From contig NZ_BMVR01000017.1 in NCBI RefSeq assembly GCF_014650815.1, positions 141,792 to 205,791 on the forward strand: DNA of 64,000 nt, in the 5' to 3' direction. The DNA is from Streptomyces flavofungini (GTDB lineage: Bacteria > Actinomycetota > Actinomycetes > Streptomycetales > Streptomycetaceae). A program made the translations under genes and the position numbers. This document shows, piece after piece, positions 56,395 to 63,947 of the stretch; position 1 is the first letter of the stretch; the number at the start of each line of letters is the position of its first letter. The notes beneath the pieces are model-generated. The model made no database searches and had not been told where the DNA came from. It saw only the letters and a list, made by a program, of their open reading frames with translations.

Positions 56395-57159
56395 CTAGCG
56401 CGGGAAGTGAACCGCGTAGGGAGTGCCGGCGAGGTTGTGTGACTGATGGTCACGCGCGAGCAGCCGGAAGCAAGTGTGCTTGCCGATGGTTCGGAACAGG
56501 CGCGCGATGACACCCTCCCGCCCTGCCCCGAGCAGCGAGAACGCGCCCAGATAGGAGCCGTCCCGGTCCAGGGCGGCCAGGTTCTCCAACACGAGCGAGT
56601 GGTTCACGCCGTGATACGCGTCCACCCCGAAGCCGAGGCAGGCCACCAACCGGTGCGGGACCTCGTCGAGTCCGCTCACGGCGGCCAGGCTCGCCATGTC
56701 CTCCTCCGGGGTGCCGAGACCGTGCTCGTCGCCGCGCATCAGGATGTCGGTGCCGCCGTCCACCAGCACGACCGCGTCGACACCGCCGAGATGCGTGATC
56801 AGCGTCCGATAGGCAGCCCGCAGCGGACCGACCCCGATGCCCGGGAACGCGTACACGGTCGACGGCAGATCCTGCGTCACAAGCCACTGGGCGAGCGTCC
56901 GTTCAGGGAAGTAGTCACCGCGCACGGGAGTGTCAGGCCCGACGGCCGCGACGTCCTCGCCCACCCACACATCGGGGCACAGGCCGTACAAGTCGGCGAA
57001 GGACAGGTTGGCGAGGTGCACCTCCTTGCCCGCCGACCGCAGCGCGAACGCGAGCGGCAGCCCGGCGTACACATCGAAGCCGCCGCCCGCACCGGCGATG
57101 AGGACCCGTCGCGCGTCGTGCAGCCGGGTGAAGAACGCGGGTTCCCCCAGAGAGATCAC
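56395..57159 (-). CDS. DUF1152 domain protein
   Basis: 254 aa from ATG 57159. RVLIAGAGGGFDVYAGLPLA resembles a nucleotide-binding glycine loop, with DAVVLVDGGTDILMRGDEHG and VACLGFGVDAYHGVNHSL as further conserved blocks of the family. Function unknown; a phosphosugar or nucleotide ligand is plausible. The TAG stop is formed by TA of the IS630 target duplication plus G from the IS end. Before insertion it would also have read TAG, so the protein is unchanged. Confidence 0.82.
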   Translation of the reverse strand: MISLGEPAFFTRLHDARRVLIAGAGGGFDVYAGLPLAFALRSAGKEVHLANLSFADLYGLCPDVWVGEDVAAVGPDTPVRGDYFPERTLAQWLVTQDLPSTVYAFPGIGVGPLRAAYRTLITHLGGVDAVVLVDGGTDILMRGDEHGLGTPEEDMASLAAVSGLDEVPHRLVACLGFGVDAYHGVNHSLVLENLAALDRDGSYLGAFSLLGAGREGVIARLFRTIGKHTCFRLLARDHQSHNLAGTPYAVHFPR

Positions 57160-57237
57160 CGCATGACGCTAGCAGGGAGGGCGAGCCGGCCCCGGGCCGA
57201 TCGCACCTGGCCGCCTCGCAGTGGTGCGGATTCCGGA

Positions 57238-57711
57238 TCAGCAGGTGGAACTGCGGACCTTGGCGAAGGCGTTGTTGGCGACCTTGACGTAGATGGTCTT
57301 CTTGTTCTTGCGGTTGTACTTCTTCGAGAAGTCGCGGCCCGGGGTGAGCTGGAAGTCGACCTTGAAGCAGCGTCCCTTCTTCACCTGGAAGACGTCCCAG
57401 TCCTGAGTGCCCTTGGTCCGCTCCCCGGGGCGGAGCCAGTTCCTCTTCTGGTTGTTGCAGGTCGGCTTCTTGGTGGTGTAACTGCCGGTGGTACCAGTGG
57501 ACTTGCACCAGTTCTTCAGGGCATAGAAGCCCTTCCCGCTGTCGTTCCAGGTCTGAGAGCACAGGGGCGGACGGCACCTGTCGCCCGCGCTCGCAGAGGG
57601 CGCCGCGTTCGCAGAGGGCGCCGGGCCCACCAGGGTGGCGGCGGTCCCGATCGCCACCACGGTGGCCGCGGTCCTGATGTGCTTGAGTACGGGCTTTGTG
57701 GACACGGTCAC
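57238..57711 (-). CDS. small secreted basic protein, Cys-ended
   Basis: 157 aa. GTG 57711 is chosen because AAGGAGG lies 6 bases upstream. The signal peptide ends near GPAPSANA. The mature domain has cysteines at GDRCRPPLCSQ, KNWCKS, PTCNN, GRCFKV and the terminal SSTC, likely three disulfides. It is rich in Lys/Asn/Thr (SKKYNRKNKKTIYVKV). Unknown family; could be an extracellular binding or inhibitor protein. Confidence 0.72.
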   Translation of the reverse strand: MTVSTKPVLKHIRTAATVVAIGTAATLVGPAPSANAAPSASAGDRCRPPLCSQTWNDSGKGFYALKNWCKSTGTTGSYTTKKPTCNNQKRNWLRPGERTKGTQDWDVFQVKKGRCFKVDFQLTPGRDFSKKYNRKNKKTIYVKVANNAFAKVRSSTC

Positions 57712-58066
57712 GTTCTTCCTCCTTGTGCGATGGCTGGCCCTCATGGACCGGCAGGCCCGACGTTAAGGCGGTCACGGAGGCCGTCACCAGGACTTTCGGG
57801 CAGGGCCGAAACTCGGTCGGCCGTCAGGCCGAGCTCCCGGTTCGGACGTCCGAGTGCGTCCGGCAGTCGCTGGAGCGCCTCGCGCCTGTCGCCGGGCCCG
57901 GCCCCTGCCCGGTCTGCACCCAGCCTCTGCCCACAGCACCCCGCCGACCGCGGCAGTGGTGTGCCACCTGGTGCCGTGACCGGCACAGGGTTCTCCAGCG
58001 CCGTGGCCTGATGCCCGGCGGCCCGCACCCGCTGCCCCCCCGGATCCCGCAAGCAGCGTCTGGATC
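57712..58066. other. 355-bp region without a supported gene
   Basis: Only the promoter of the secreted-protein gene (left edge) is inferred. GC-rich frames show no signatures. Confidence 0.45.
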
Positions 58067-58250
58067 TCAGGTACGAGAGCGCGGCCAATACGGCTCGAAC
58101 TCCAGCCGCCCGGAGGCTCCGGGCTTGGCGTGGCGGGTTTCGGCGAGGGTGCGGGCGCGGTGCTCCCGGTCGTCGTGCGGGTGGCAGCCCTGGCGCATGG
58201 CCCGGAGGTTGGCGGGGTCGCGGTTCTCGGGCGGGACCAGCATGTGGTCA
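58067..58250 (-). pseudogene. possible HNH-endonuclease remnant
   Basis: On the minus strand, DHMLVPPENRDPANLRAMRQ then CHPHDDREHRARTLAETRH has the D-H...NL-x2-M-x2-C-H spacing of an HNH metal-finger end, but no N-terminal half or start is present. Tentative. Confidence 0.35.
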
Positions 58251-58312
58251 CCACCCCGCGCTGCCCCGTCGGCAGTTCCCCTGCCCCCGAACAGCCAGCA
58301 CTGGACAGATAG

Positions 58313-58344
58313 TTGACGCGTCATATAGAAAGATGACGCGTCAA
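58313..58344. promoter_or_regulatory. double MarR-type operator
   Basis: Two copies of the perfect palindrome TGACGCGTCA (58314-58323, 58334-58343), centred 20 bp apart (two helical turns), 45 bases upstream of the isochorismatase ATG. The same 10-mer precedes the marR gene. Confidence 0.75.
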
Positions 58345-58387
58345 CCAAATTGGTTTGTGCGCGCCCCGCACTCCTGAGGAGATCTCC

Positions 58388-59053
58388 ATGAGCACGTCGT
58401 CGAAGGCCGGCCTCGAAGCCCTGCTGACCCCCGAGGAGAGCGTCCTGGTACTGATCGATCACCAGCCGTACCAGTTCGCCAACCTGCACAGCCACGAGCC
58501 GATGATGGTCACCAACAACGTTGTGGGCCTGGCCAAGGCGGCCAAGGGTTACGGTGTCCCGACGATCCTGACCACGGTCGTGGAGGACCGCGGGGGCCTG
58601 CTGATCCAGCCGCTGCAGGACGTATTTCCGGACCAGAAGCCGATCAACAGGACCTTCATCAACACCTGGCAGGACCAGGTCGTGGTGGACGCGGTGAAGG
58701 CCACCGGACGCAAGAAGCTGATCATTGCCGGCCTGTGGACGGAGATCTGCGTGGCCATGCCCGCCATCCAGGCGGCGGGCGAAGGCTTCGATGTCTACGT
58801 CGTCACCGACGCCTCCGGGGGCGTGTCGGCCGAGGCTCATGACATGGCGGTGCGGCGCATGATCCAGGCCGGGGTCACGCCGATCACCTGGCTGGCCGTG
58901 ATGAGCGAGTGGCAGCGTGACTGGGCCCGGACGGAACGCATCACGCCGGAGGACCAGATGGCGGCTCTGGGGCACACGGGTGCCACCGGGATCGCGACGG
59001 TCTGGGAGCACCAGCTCCTGAACACCCCGGTCGCCGAGACGGCCGGAGCGTAA
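58388..59053 (+). CDS. isochorismatase-family hydrolase (YcaC-like)
   Basis: 221 aa from ATG 58388, with GAGGAG upstream. VLVLIDHQPYQ has the catalytic Asp, TFINTWQD contains the family's middle segment, and GLWTEICVAMPAI has the catalytic Cys. The long C-terminus (TWLAVMSEWQRDWAR) is typical of YcaC-like cysteine hydrolases. Likely acts on an amide or enol-ether small molecule, not necessarily isochorismate. Its promoter holds two MarR-type operators, indicating ligand-induced expression controlled by the downstream marR. Confidence 0.87.
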   Translation: MSTSSKAGLEALLTPEESVLVLIDHQPYQFANLHSHEPMMVTNNVVGLAKAAKGYGVPTILTTVVEDRGGLLIQPLQDVFPDQKPINRTFINTWQDQVVVDAVKATGRKKLIIAGLWTEICVAMPAIQAAGEGFDVYVVTDASGGVSAEAHDMAVRRMIQAGVTPITWLAVMSEWQRDWARTERITPEDQMAALGHTGATGIATVWEHQLLNTPVAETAGA

Positions 59054-59205
59054 CGGGGGGGCACGGGGGCGGTCCCGGTACCGGAGTGCCGCCCCCTGCC
59101 CTGGCCAGCACGCGGCCGCGCAGCAGGCCCCGCTGCGAGCCCGTCGGGGGTGAGGCGTCGCCCGGGTCGCGCTGCGAAGGTGGCACGCACACCCAGCCGG
59201 TCCGA

Positions 59206-59215
59206 TGACGCGTCA
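59206..59215. promoter_or_regulatory. MarR-type operator at marR
   Basis: TGACGCGTCA, identical to both sites upstream of the isochorismatase gene, 24 bases before the marR start. Fits autorepression. Confidence 0.7.
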
Positions 59216-59238
59216 ACCAGTTCACTACACTCGACCTC

Positions 59239-59709
59239 GTGACTGACGGGGTGAACTGGCTGACGGCGGAGGAGCAGCACGCGTGGAGGGGTTTCGTCCG
59301 GCTGCATGAGCGGCTGATGGGCCGCCTGTCACACCTGCTGCAGACGGAATCCCATGTGGCGGCGGCGGACTACGCGGTCCTCGTCAACCTGACGGATGTG
59401 CCAGAGGGCCGTCAGCGGTATCAGGACCTCGCGCGGGCACTGGAGTGGGAGAAGAGCCGGATGTCCCACCACATCACGCGAATGATCAAGCGCGGACTGG
59501 TGGTTCGGGAGGACTGCCCGGAGGACGGGCGGGGCGCCTTCGCCGTGATCACGGAAGCAGGACGCGAGGCCATCGCGGCGGCGGCCCCACTGCACGTACA
59601 GGCCGTCCGATCCCTGTTCCTGGACCATCTCACCGCGGCGGAACTCCGCACCCTGGCAGAGATCTCCGCCCGCGTGATGGAGAGGCTGGACGATGCGCCT
59701 GAACGGTGA
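59239..59709 (+). CDS. MarR-family transcriptional regulator
   Basis: 156 aa from GTG 59239. The winged HTH spans ~45-110: AADYAVLVNLTDVPEGRQRY, DLARALEWEKSRMSHHITRM, wing VVREDCPEDGRGAFAVITEAG. Dimerisation helices flank it. A single Cys in EDCPEDGRG sits in the wing and could sense redox. It is predicted to repress itself and the upstream isochorismatase gene through TGACGCGTCA. Confidence 0.9.
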   Translation: MTDGVNWLTAEEQHAWRGFVRLHERLMGRLSHLLQTESHVAAADYAVLVNLTDVPEGRQRYQDLARALEWEKSRMSHHITRMIKRGLVVREDCPEDGRGAFAVITEAGREAIAAAAPLHVQAVRSLFLDHLTAAELRTLAEISARVMERLDDAPER

Positions 59710-60004
59710 GCGCGGGCCCTCCCGAGGGCCTGACGGCCATTGACCGCAGAAGCTGGCAAGGATTGAGCCGACGCTGCGCCCGGACGAGCGGCTCCAGCAG
59801 CGGCAGCCTGACGGAGCTCGAGCTGCCGCCCACGGGGGCACCGCCAAGGCCGTCCTCGGCGGTGCCCACCTTGCCGGTCTCGCTCTGGTCTTCGGCCTCA
59901 TGGTCGCGGTCCGCTGCATCGCCCCCACCCGCGGCGGACACCACGCCACGAAGAGCGGCGCTCGAAGCCATGAGAGGTGGCTTCGGGCGCCGGGGTGCAA
60001 CGTG
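59710..60004. other. ~300-bp region after marR
   Basis: A hydrophobic stretch LAGLALVFGLMVAV is encoded near 59870-59910 but has no start or family signature. Otherwise nothing is seen. Confidence 0.4.
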
Positions 60005-60038
60005 GGAAGGCCCCGGCCATCACCTGCCGGGGCCTTCC
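60005..60038. terminator. perfect 13-bp stem-loop
   Basis: GGAAGGCCCCGGC and its exact complement around an 8-base loop, positioned to end transcription of the minus-strand gene at 60091 and of marR. Confidence 0.7.
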
Positions 60039-60090
60039 ACTATCCGAGATCACGTGCTCGTCGCCGACCGTTCCGGTTCCCTGGGTCGGA

Positions 60091-60582
60091 TCAGCATTCG
60101 TACGCGTAGTCGGGCAGGACGTTGCTAGTCCATTTGACCGTTCCATATTGATACCCCCCGATGTACTTGCAGGCCGGGTCCCACGACCAGTCGAGAGACA
60201 CCGTGGCGTAGATCCCGGCGGGGCACTGGTTGTAGATGGTCACCCATTTCTCGCCGTACCCGTCGAGTACCGCGCAGCCGGCCGTCGCCTCGGACAGCTT
60301 TGCCGCTATGGACTTGCTTGCCTCCTTACTGTCGGATGCGGATGCGGCGGGGATTCCTGCCATGCTGACCACGGCGGTCAGCGAGGCTGCCGCGAGTACT
60401 GCACGGAACTTTCCCGTCGTTTCCCCTGATTGCGGTGCGCCGGACAGCGGGCATGACCGCAGCGTCCCGGCGTCCGGGCCGCAATGAGCGCCGACCCACA
60501 GGCCAAGCAGCGGCCGTACGTCTTCGTGCACGGCTACGACCAGCGTCTTCACGGCAACTGGTGGGACGGCAAGGCGTGGCAC
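60091..60582 (-). CDS. small secreted protein, Cys-ended; start uncertain
   Basis: The mature part (~75 aa) has Cys in AGCAVLDGYG, YNQCPAGIY, DPACKYIGG and the final YEC, giving two possible disulfides. The signal-like segment FRAVLAAASLTAVVSMAG ends at ASA. The natural start should lie near 60420, where GGGGAAACGACG would need an ATG at ACG; the only in-frame start is 55 codons upstream. Either a rare start is used or the gene has lost its ATG. Unknown family. Confidence 0.5.
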   Translation of the reverse strand: MPRLAVPPVAVKTLVVAVHEDVRPLLGLWVGAHCGPDAGTLRSCPLSGAPQSGETTGKFRAVLAAASLTAVVSMAGIPAASASDSKEASKSIAAKLSEATAGCAVLDGYGEKWVTIYNQCPAGIYATVSLDWSWDPACKYIGGYQYGTVKWTSNVLPDYAYEC

Positions 60583-60734
60583 TGAGCCGCCCAGAACACC
60601 CCGCCCGGACGCGTCATCGAACGCCCCAGCGAGGCGCTCACCATGCAGGACAATCCGAACGCCACGCAGCGGCCGATGCCTTCGCCATCACCGATGACTC
60701 CGACCTGTGGGCCAACGGGTGGTCACCGGCCTGA
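60484..60734 (+). pseudogene. fragment of a lectin-like repeat protein
   Basis: PYVFVHGYDQRLHGNWWDGK then AWH-stop, then RVIERPSEALTMQDNPNATQ, then after a frameshift AFAITDDSDLWANGWSPA. The YVFV..D..L..NWWDG..W pattern resembles PLL/fucose-lectin-like propeller blades. There is one in-frame TGA in place of a Trp codon and one frameshift. Confidence 0.4.
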
Positions 60735-60906
60735 GGTGGCGCCCTGGGCAGGCCGTCGGGAAAGCCCCGGCGGCCTGCCTCCGCGCCGACTTTGAACCTG
60801 GCCGGCCGAAGTCCTCGATCGTTGGGTGTCTCCAGCGTCCCCGTCGTCGCGTGCGGTGTCTGCGGCCGCCTCAGCCCCCGGGGGACCTTTCCTTTCACAC
60901 CCGACC

Positions 60907-60929
60907 CGCCCCGAAATATGTTCGGGGCG
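60907..60929. terminator. small hairpin CGCCCCGAA-N5-TTCGGGGCG
   Basis: 9-bp perfect arms; probably insulates the promoter that follows. Confidence 0.45.
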
Positions 60930-60956
60930 AGTCCTGGTCATTACCTCTCCGTACTC

Positions 60957-60984
60957 TTGACGGTTCCATGGGCGGGCATAGTAT
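60957..60984 (+). promoter_or_regulatory. putative sigma70-type promoter
   Basis: TTGACG (60957-60962) and TAGTAT (60979-60984) with a 16-bp spacer, 144 bases upstream of the GTG at 61128. The only good match to the vegetative consensus near this pair. Confidence 0.45.
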
Positions 60985-61127
60985 GGCACTCACCAGTGGA
61001 TTTCGCTGGACGATTTCACTGGCCGATGGGGGGACTGCTCCTGCTTTCAAGGAGCACCAGCGGGGTTCACTCCGCCAATTATCGCGCCGATATGCGGCGC
61101 CAAGTGGCATTCGACAGAGGGGGCGTT

Positions 61128-61904
61128 GTGACGTCTTCCGACATTGAAGTCGAACAGAAACAGAAGGTCGCTGATTCACTCCAGTTCATCGACGGTCTCG
61201 AGCTCGATCTTCCGGAAATGAGCTATTTTCCCGCAGGCGTGGCGCTGCAGGAGGAAGAAGAGTCGGCCGCGGTCGTCGCGGGATCCGTCGTCGCTTTCAC
61301 CGACGGCCTGAACGGTCAGCAGAAGTCCGATGTCCTCAACTCCACGCTGCTCGCGCAGCTCGCGGCGAACAAGAAGTTCGACCGGGAGAAGGACACCGAC
61401 AAGTGGTACGGCTTCTACCGGTCGGTGCTCGAGCAGGTCGGCTGGGTCGTGCCGTCCTTCTCGTTCGCCAAGCTCTCGGTGGCCGGCTCCCGGTTCACCG
61501 TGGACCGGGCCGTCATCGCGCTGCTCCAGGCCATCGCCACGGGCAGCGAACTGACGGTGGCGAAGGCCGCCATCGCGGCGCTGAAGGCCCTGCCGGACAG
61601 GGACCGTCGCGTGGTGCTCTTCGAGAGCAGCTCGCACAGCGAGAACCTGGGCAACTTCCAGATCTCCGCGTGCGGCGTCTCGGCGCGCGACACCGTCGTG
61701 ATGAAGATCGGCGCGTTCCACTTCAAGACCAGCGAGCGCGTCACACGCGTGCTGTTCTTCAGCTTCCCGCGCTCCAGCACGACGATGTTCCAGTCCCGGC
61801 AGACGATGACGCTCAACGAGGACGTGTACGAGCAGGTCCGCGAGGCGATCATCAGGAAGCTCGGCGACAAGGCCGACAAGTTCATCGACGAGCTGGAGAT
61901 CTAG
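61128..61904 (+). CDS. conserved protein of unknown family, paralogue 1
   Basis: 258 aa. GTG 61128 is preferred, with AGAGGGGG upstream. An acidic N-terminus (~1-45) leads to a helical core: SDVLNSTLLAQLAANKKFDR, WYGFYRSVLEQVGWVVPSF, LLQAIATGSELTVAKAAIAAL. A beta-rich end follows (ISACGVSARDTVVMKIGAFHF, VTRVLFFSFPRSSTTMF) and then a coiled tail. No signal peptide or catalytic signature. It is followed 34 bases later by a diverged paralogue. The layout DVL.S.LLAQL.ANKK...WY..Y...LE.VGWV is shared. I do not recognise the family with certainty; similarity to Evf-like virulence factors was considered but not established. Confidence 0.7.
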   Translation: MTSSDIEVEQKQKVADSLQFIDGLELDLPEMSYFPAGVALQEEEESAAVVAGSVVAFTDGLNGQQKSDVLNSTLLAQLAANKKFDREKDTDKWYGFYRSVLEQVGWVVPSFSFAKLSVAGSRFTVDRAVIALLQAIATGSELTVAKAAIAALKALPDRDRRVVLFESSSHSENLGNFQISACGVSARDTVVMKIGAFHFKTSERVTRVLFFSFPRSSTTMFQSRQTMTLNEDVYEQVREAIIRKLGDKADKFIDELEI

Positions 61905-61938
61905 GGCGCCGGACGGACATCCGGAACCTGACCTCGTG

Positions 61939-62709
61939 ATGGACAAGTCCGAGCAGGAGCGCCTGGCGGCGCTGGACGCGATGACGGACTGGGACCTGGG
62001 GCCCGAACCCGTACCACCGGGCCCCTCGCTCCCGGTCCCGCGGGGCGGTGCGGGTGCCGCGGTCGACGGCGGCGCTCTGGTCGTCCTCTCGGCCGCGGTT
62101 TCCGAAGAGCACAGCCGGGATGTGCTCCATTCCGTTCTCCTGGCTCAGCTGGTGGCCAACAAGAAGTACGAACGGCACACAGAAGCGGAGAACTGGTACC
62201 GCTCGTACGGGGAAACCCTCGAACGGGTCGGCTGGGTCATCAAGGAACATGAGGGGCTCGCCCGGCACAAGCCCCGGAAATTCCCCTATCGTCTAGGGCC
62301 CGTGATCCTGAAGGCGCTCACCCGAATTTCCGACGCACCGTCGGTGGAACGGGTGACGGCGGCGCTGAAGGTTCTCACGGCGCTGCCCGATGGCGACCCG
62401 GCAGCGAAACTCTTCGAAAAGGAGAGCCATGTCGAACGCGCCGGAAATTTCCAGGTTGCCGCCGTGGACGAGATGGACGGCCTTGCGACCGTGCGGCTCG
62501 GCAGATTCCGACTCCGGATCGAGAATGAAGCCACGGAGATCGGGCGGCTGCTGCGTATGGAATTCCAAGCCGGCGCCGAAGTCTTCCGCGGATCGCAGAT
62601 ACTTCATCTCAACGACGAGGTGTACAGGCCGCTGCGCGACGGAGTCGCCGCGAAGCTGGGGGCCCGGGCCGATGCGCTGATCGTGCCGGTGAGCGGGCTC
62701 ATCCAGTAA
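61939..62709 (+). CDS. conserved protein of unknown family, paralogue 2
   Basis: 256 aa from ATG 61939 (a GTG one codon earlier is possible). It shares SRDVLHSVLLAQLVANKKYE, NWYRSYGETLERVGWVIKE, VERVTAALKVLTALPDGDPA and AGNFQVAAVDEMDG..TVRLGRFRLR with the preceding gene, but is less than half identical. The N-terminus is Pro-rich (EPVPPGPSLPVPRGG). Likely co-transcribed and possibly a heteromeric partner. Function unknown. Confidence 0.7.
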   Translation: MDKSEQERLAALDAMTDWDLGPEPVPPGPSLPVPRGGAGAAVDGGALVVLSAAVSEEHSRDVLHSVLLAQLVANKKYERHTEAENWYRSYGETLERVGWVIKEHEGLARHKPRKFPYRLGPVILKALTRISDAPSVERVTAALKVLTALPDGDPAAKLFEKESHVERAGNFQVAAVDEMDGLATVRLGRFRLRIENEATEIGRLLRMEFQAGAEVFRGSQILHLNDEVYRPLRDGVAAKLGARADALIVPVSGLIQ

Positions 62710-62773
62710 TCGTTCCCCGGCCCCCGTTGACCGTACGCTGACCTGAACGGACAGCGTGGAACGCGGGGGCCGG

Positions 62774-63011
62774 GTGGGCGAGACGCGACGGCAGACGAGG
62801 ATGCCACGGGCCGTGCGTGAGCAGCAGATGCTGGACACGGCGGTGAGGATCTTCGGACAGACAGCGGGGCTATCGGGCCGCGTCCATGAATGAGACCTCG
62901 GAGCCCGCCGGGGTCTCGAAGGCACTGGTGTATCTGTACCTGAACTCCAAGGAGGAGCTCTTCAGCGTGCGCATACGCCGGGAGGCCGCGGCGCTGAGGG
63001 ATGCGGTGTGG
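62774..63011 (+). pseudogene. truncated, frameshifted TetR regulator
   Basis: GTG 62774 opens RRQTRMPRAVREQQMLDTAVR, then the frame breaks near 62861. QRGYRAASMNETSEPAGVSK and ALVYLYLNSKEELFSVRIRR continue in another frame, giving a TetR HTH (~1-75). The homology stops near 63010, ~70 bases before an IS. The ligand-binding domain is lost. Confidence 0.75.
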
Positions 63012-63081
63012 GGTGGGGCGGGGGGAGCGGTGGTGAATCTGCCGCCGACCGTCAACTCTGGGACGGGCTACCAACGGCTAA

Positions 63082-63947
63082 GACGTTGTCCTATGTGGTG
63101 AGGCGGAGTAGTCGCTTGTAGCAGCACAGGGCGGCGGCGAGGCCGAGGAAGGCCAGGTAGTTGCGGGGGTCGCGTTCGTAGCGGGGGCTGAGGCGGTGGT
63201 AGCCGGACAGCCAGGACAGGGTGCGCTCGATCACCCAGCGGCGGCGTCCCAATCGTTCGCTGGACTCGACTCCTTTGCGGGCGATGCGCACGCCGATGTG
63301 CTTTCCCCACAGCCATTTCCGCAGATGAGGAACGTCGTATGCCTTGTCCGCGTGGAGCCGCTGTGGCTTGAAGTACCGGCCGCGGCCGGGGTCGTGTTGC
63401 GTTTGGTGGCCCTCGACCATGGGCTTCAGCCCCTCGCTGTCGTGGACGTTGCCGGCCGAGATCCCGACGATCATGGGCAGTCCGTTCGCGTCCGACAGGA
63501 TGTGCATCTTGGTACCCTGCTTGCGCCGGTCCACGGGGCTCGGACCTGTGTGTTCGCCCCCCTTTTAGCACGGACGTGCGCGGTGTCGAGCACGACGCGG
63601 GTGACGTCGATCAGGCCGGCGTCATCGAGCTGGTGGAGCACGGCCTCGTGCAGCCGGCCCCAGACTCCGGCTCTGGACCAGATCAGAAACCGCCGATGAG
63701 CAGTCGACTTCGAGATCCCGAAGCAGGGCGGCAGATGCCGCCAGGCGCATCCGCTGACCAGCACATAGATGATCGCGGCGAACAGCGTCTCATCAGGCGC
63801 ATCCGGTGTCCCGCCGCCCTGCGGCCGCACTCTCGACGCCGGGAGCAACGGCTTCGCGATCTCCCACAGCCCGTCCGGAACAATCCAACTCCACGTCCGC
63901 TGCCCCATGGTGCAGTACTACTCCGCCTCACCACATAGGACAACGTC
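63082..63947 (-). mobile_element. IS5-type element with perfect 31-bp ends
   Basis: Terminal repeats identical over 31 bases start GACGTTGTCCTATGTGGTGA. TAA is duplicated (63079-63081, 63948-63950). 866 bp, with a single two-frame transposase and no passenger. Complete and possibly active. Confidence 0.92.
63091..63908 (-). CDS. IS5-family transposase, two overlapping frames
   Basis: Frame A from ATG 63908: MGQRTWSWIVPDGLWEIAKP, then GCAWRHLPPCFGISKSTAHR, first catalytic Asp in VVLDTAHVRAKRG. Frame B continues VDRRKQGTKMHILSDANGLP, LHADKAYDVPHLRKWL (second Asp) and RRRWVIERTLSWLSGYHRL (Glu), ending at 63091. The change occurs at AAAAGGGGGG (63557-63566), a slippery run for programmed frameshifting. 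It looks functional. Confidence 0.88.

Larger units (their letters stand above)
54715..56395. mobile_element. IS630-type element carrying an ASCH-domain passenger gene
   Basis: Inverted ends start GTGCTGTGACCG at 54715 and, complemented, end at 56395. The match extends imperfectly to ~31 bases (a second exact block CCGGGTTGC). TA is duplicated at 54713-54714 and 56396-56397. Inside are a transposase gene (54798-55915, frameshifted) and an ASCH gene on the opposite strand (55955-56266). 1681 bp, ~0.5 kb longer than a plain IS630. It is inserted in the stop codon of the DUF1152 gene. Confidence 0.88.
60735..61127. other. 393-bp leader region of the paralogous pair
   Basis: Contains a 9-bp perfect hairpin (60907-60929) and a promoter-like sequence (60957-60984) preceding a ~140-base leader. 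No gene is supported. Confidence 0.5.

Noticed and set aside
59820..59990. Hydrophobic plus-strand peptide after marR
   Set aside because: No start codon, ribosome site or family pattern; likely chance.
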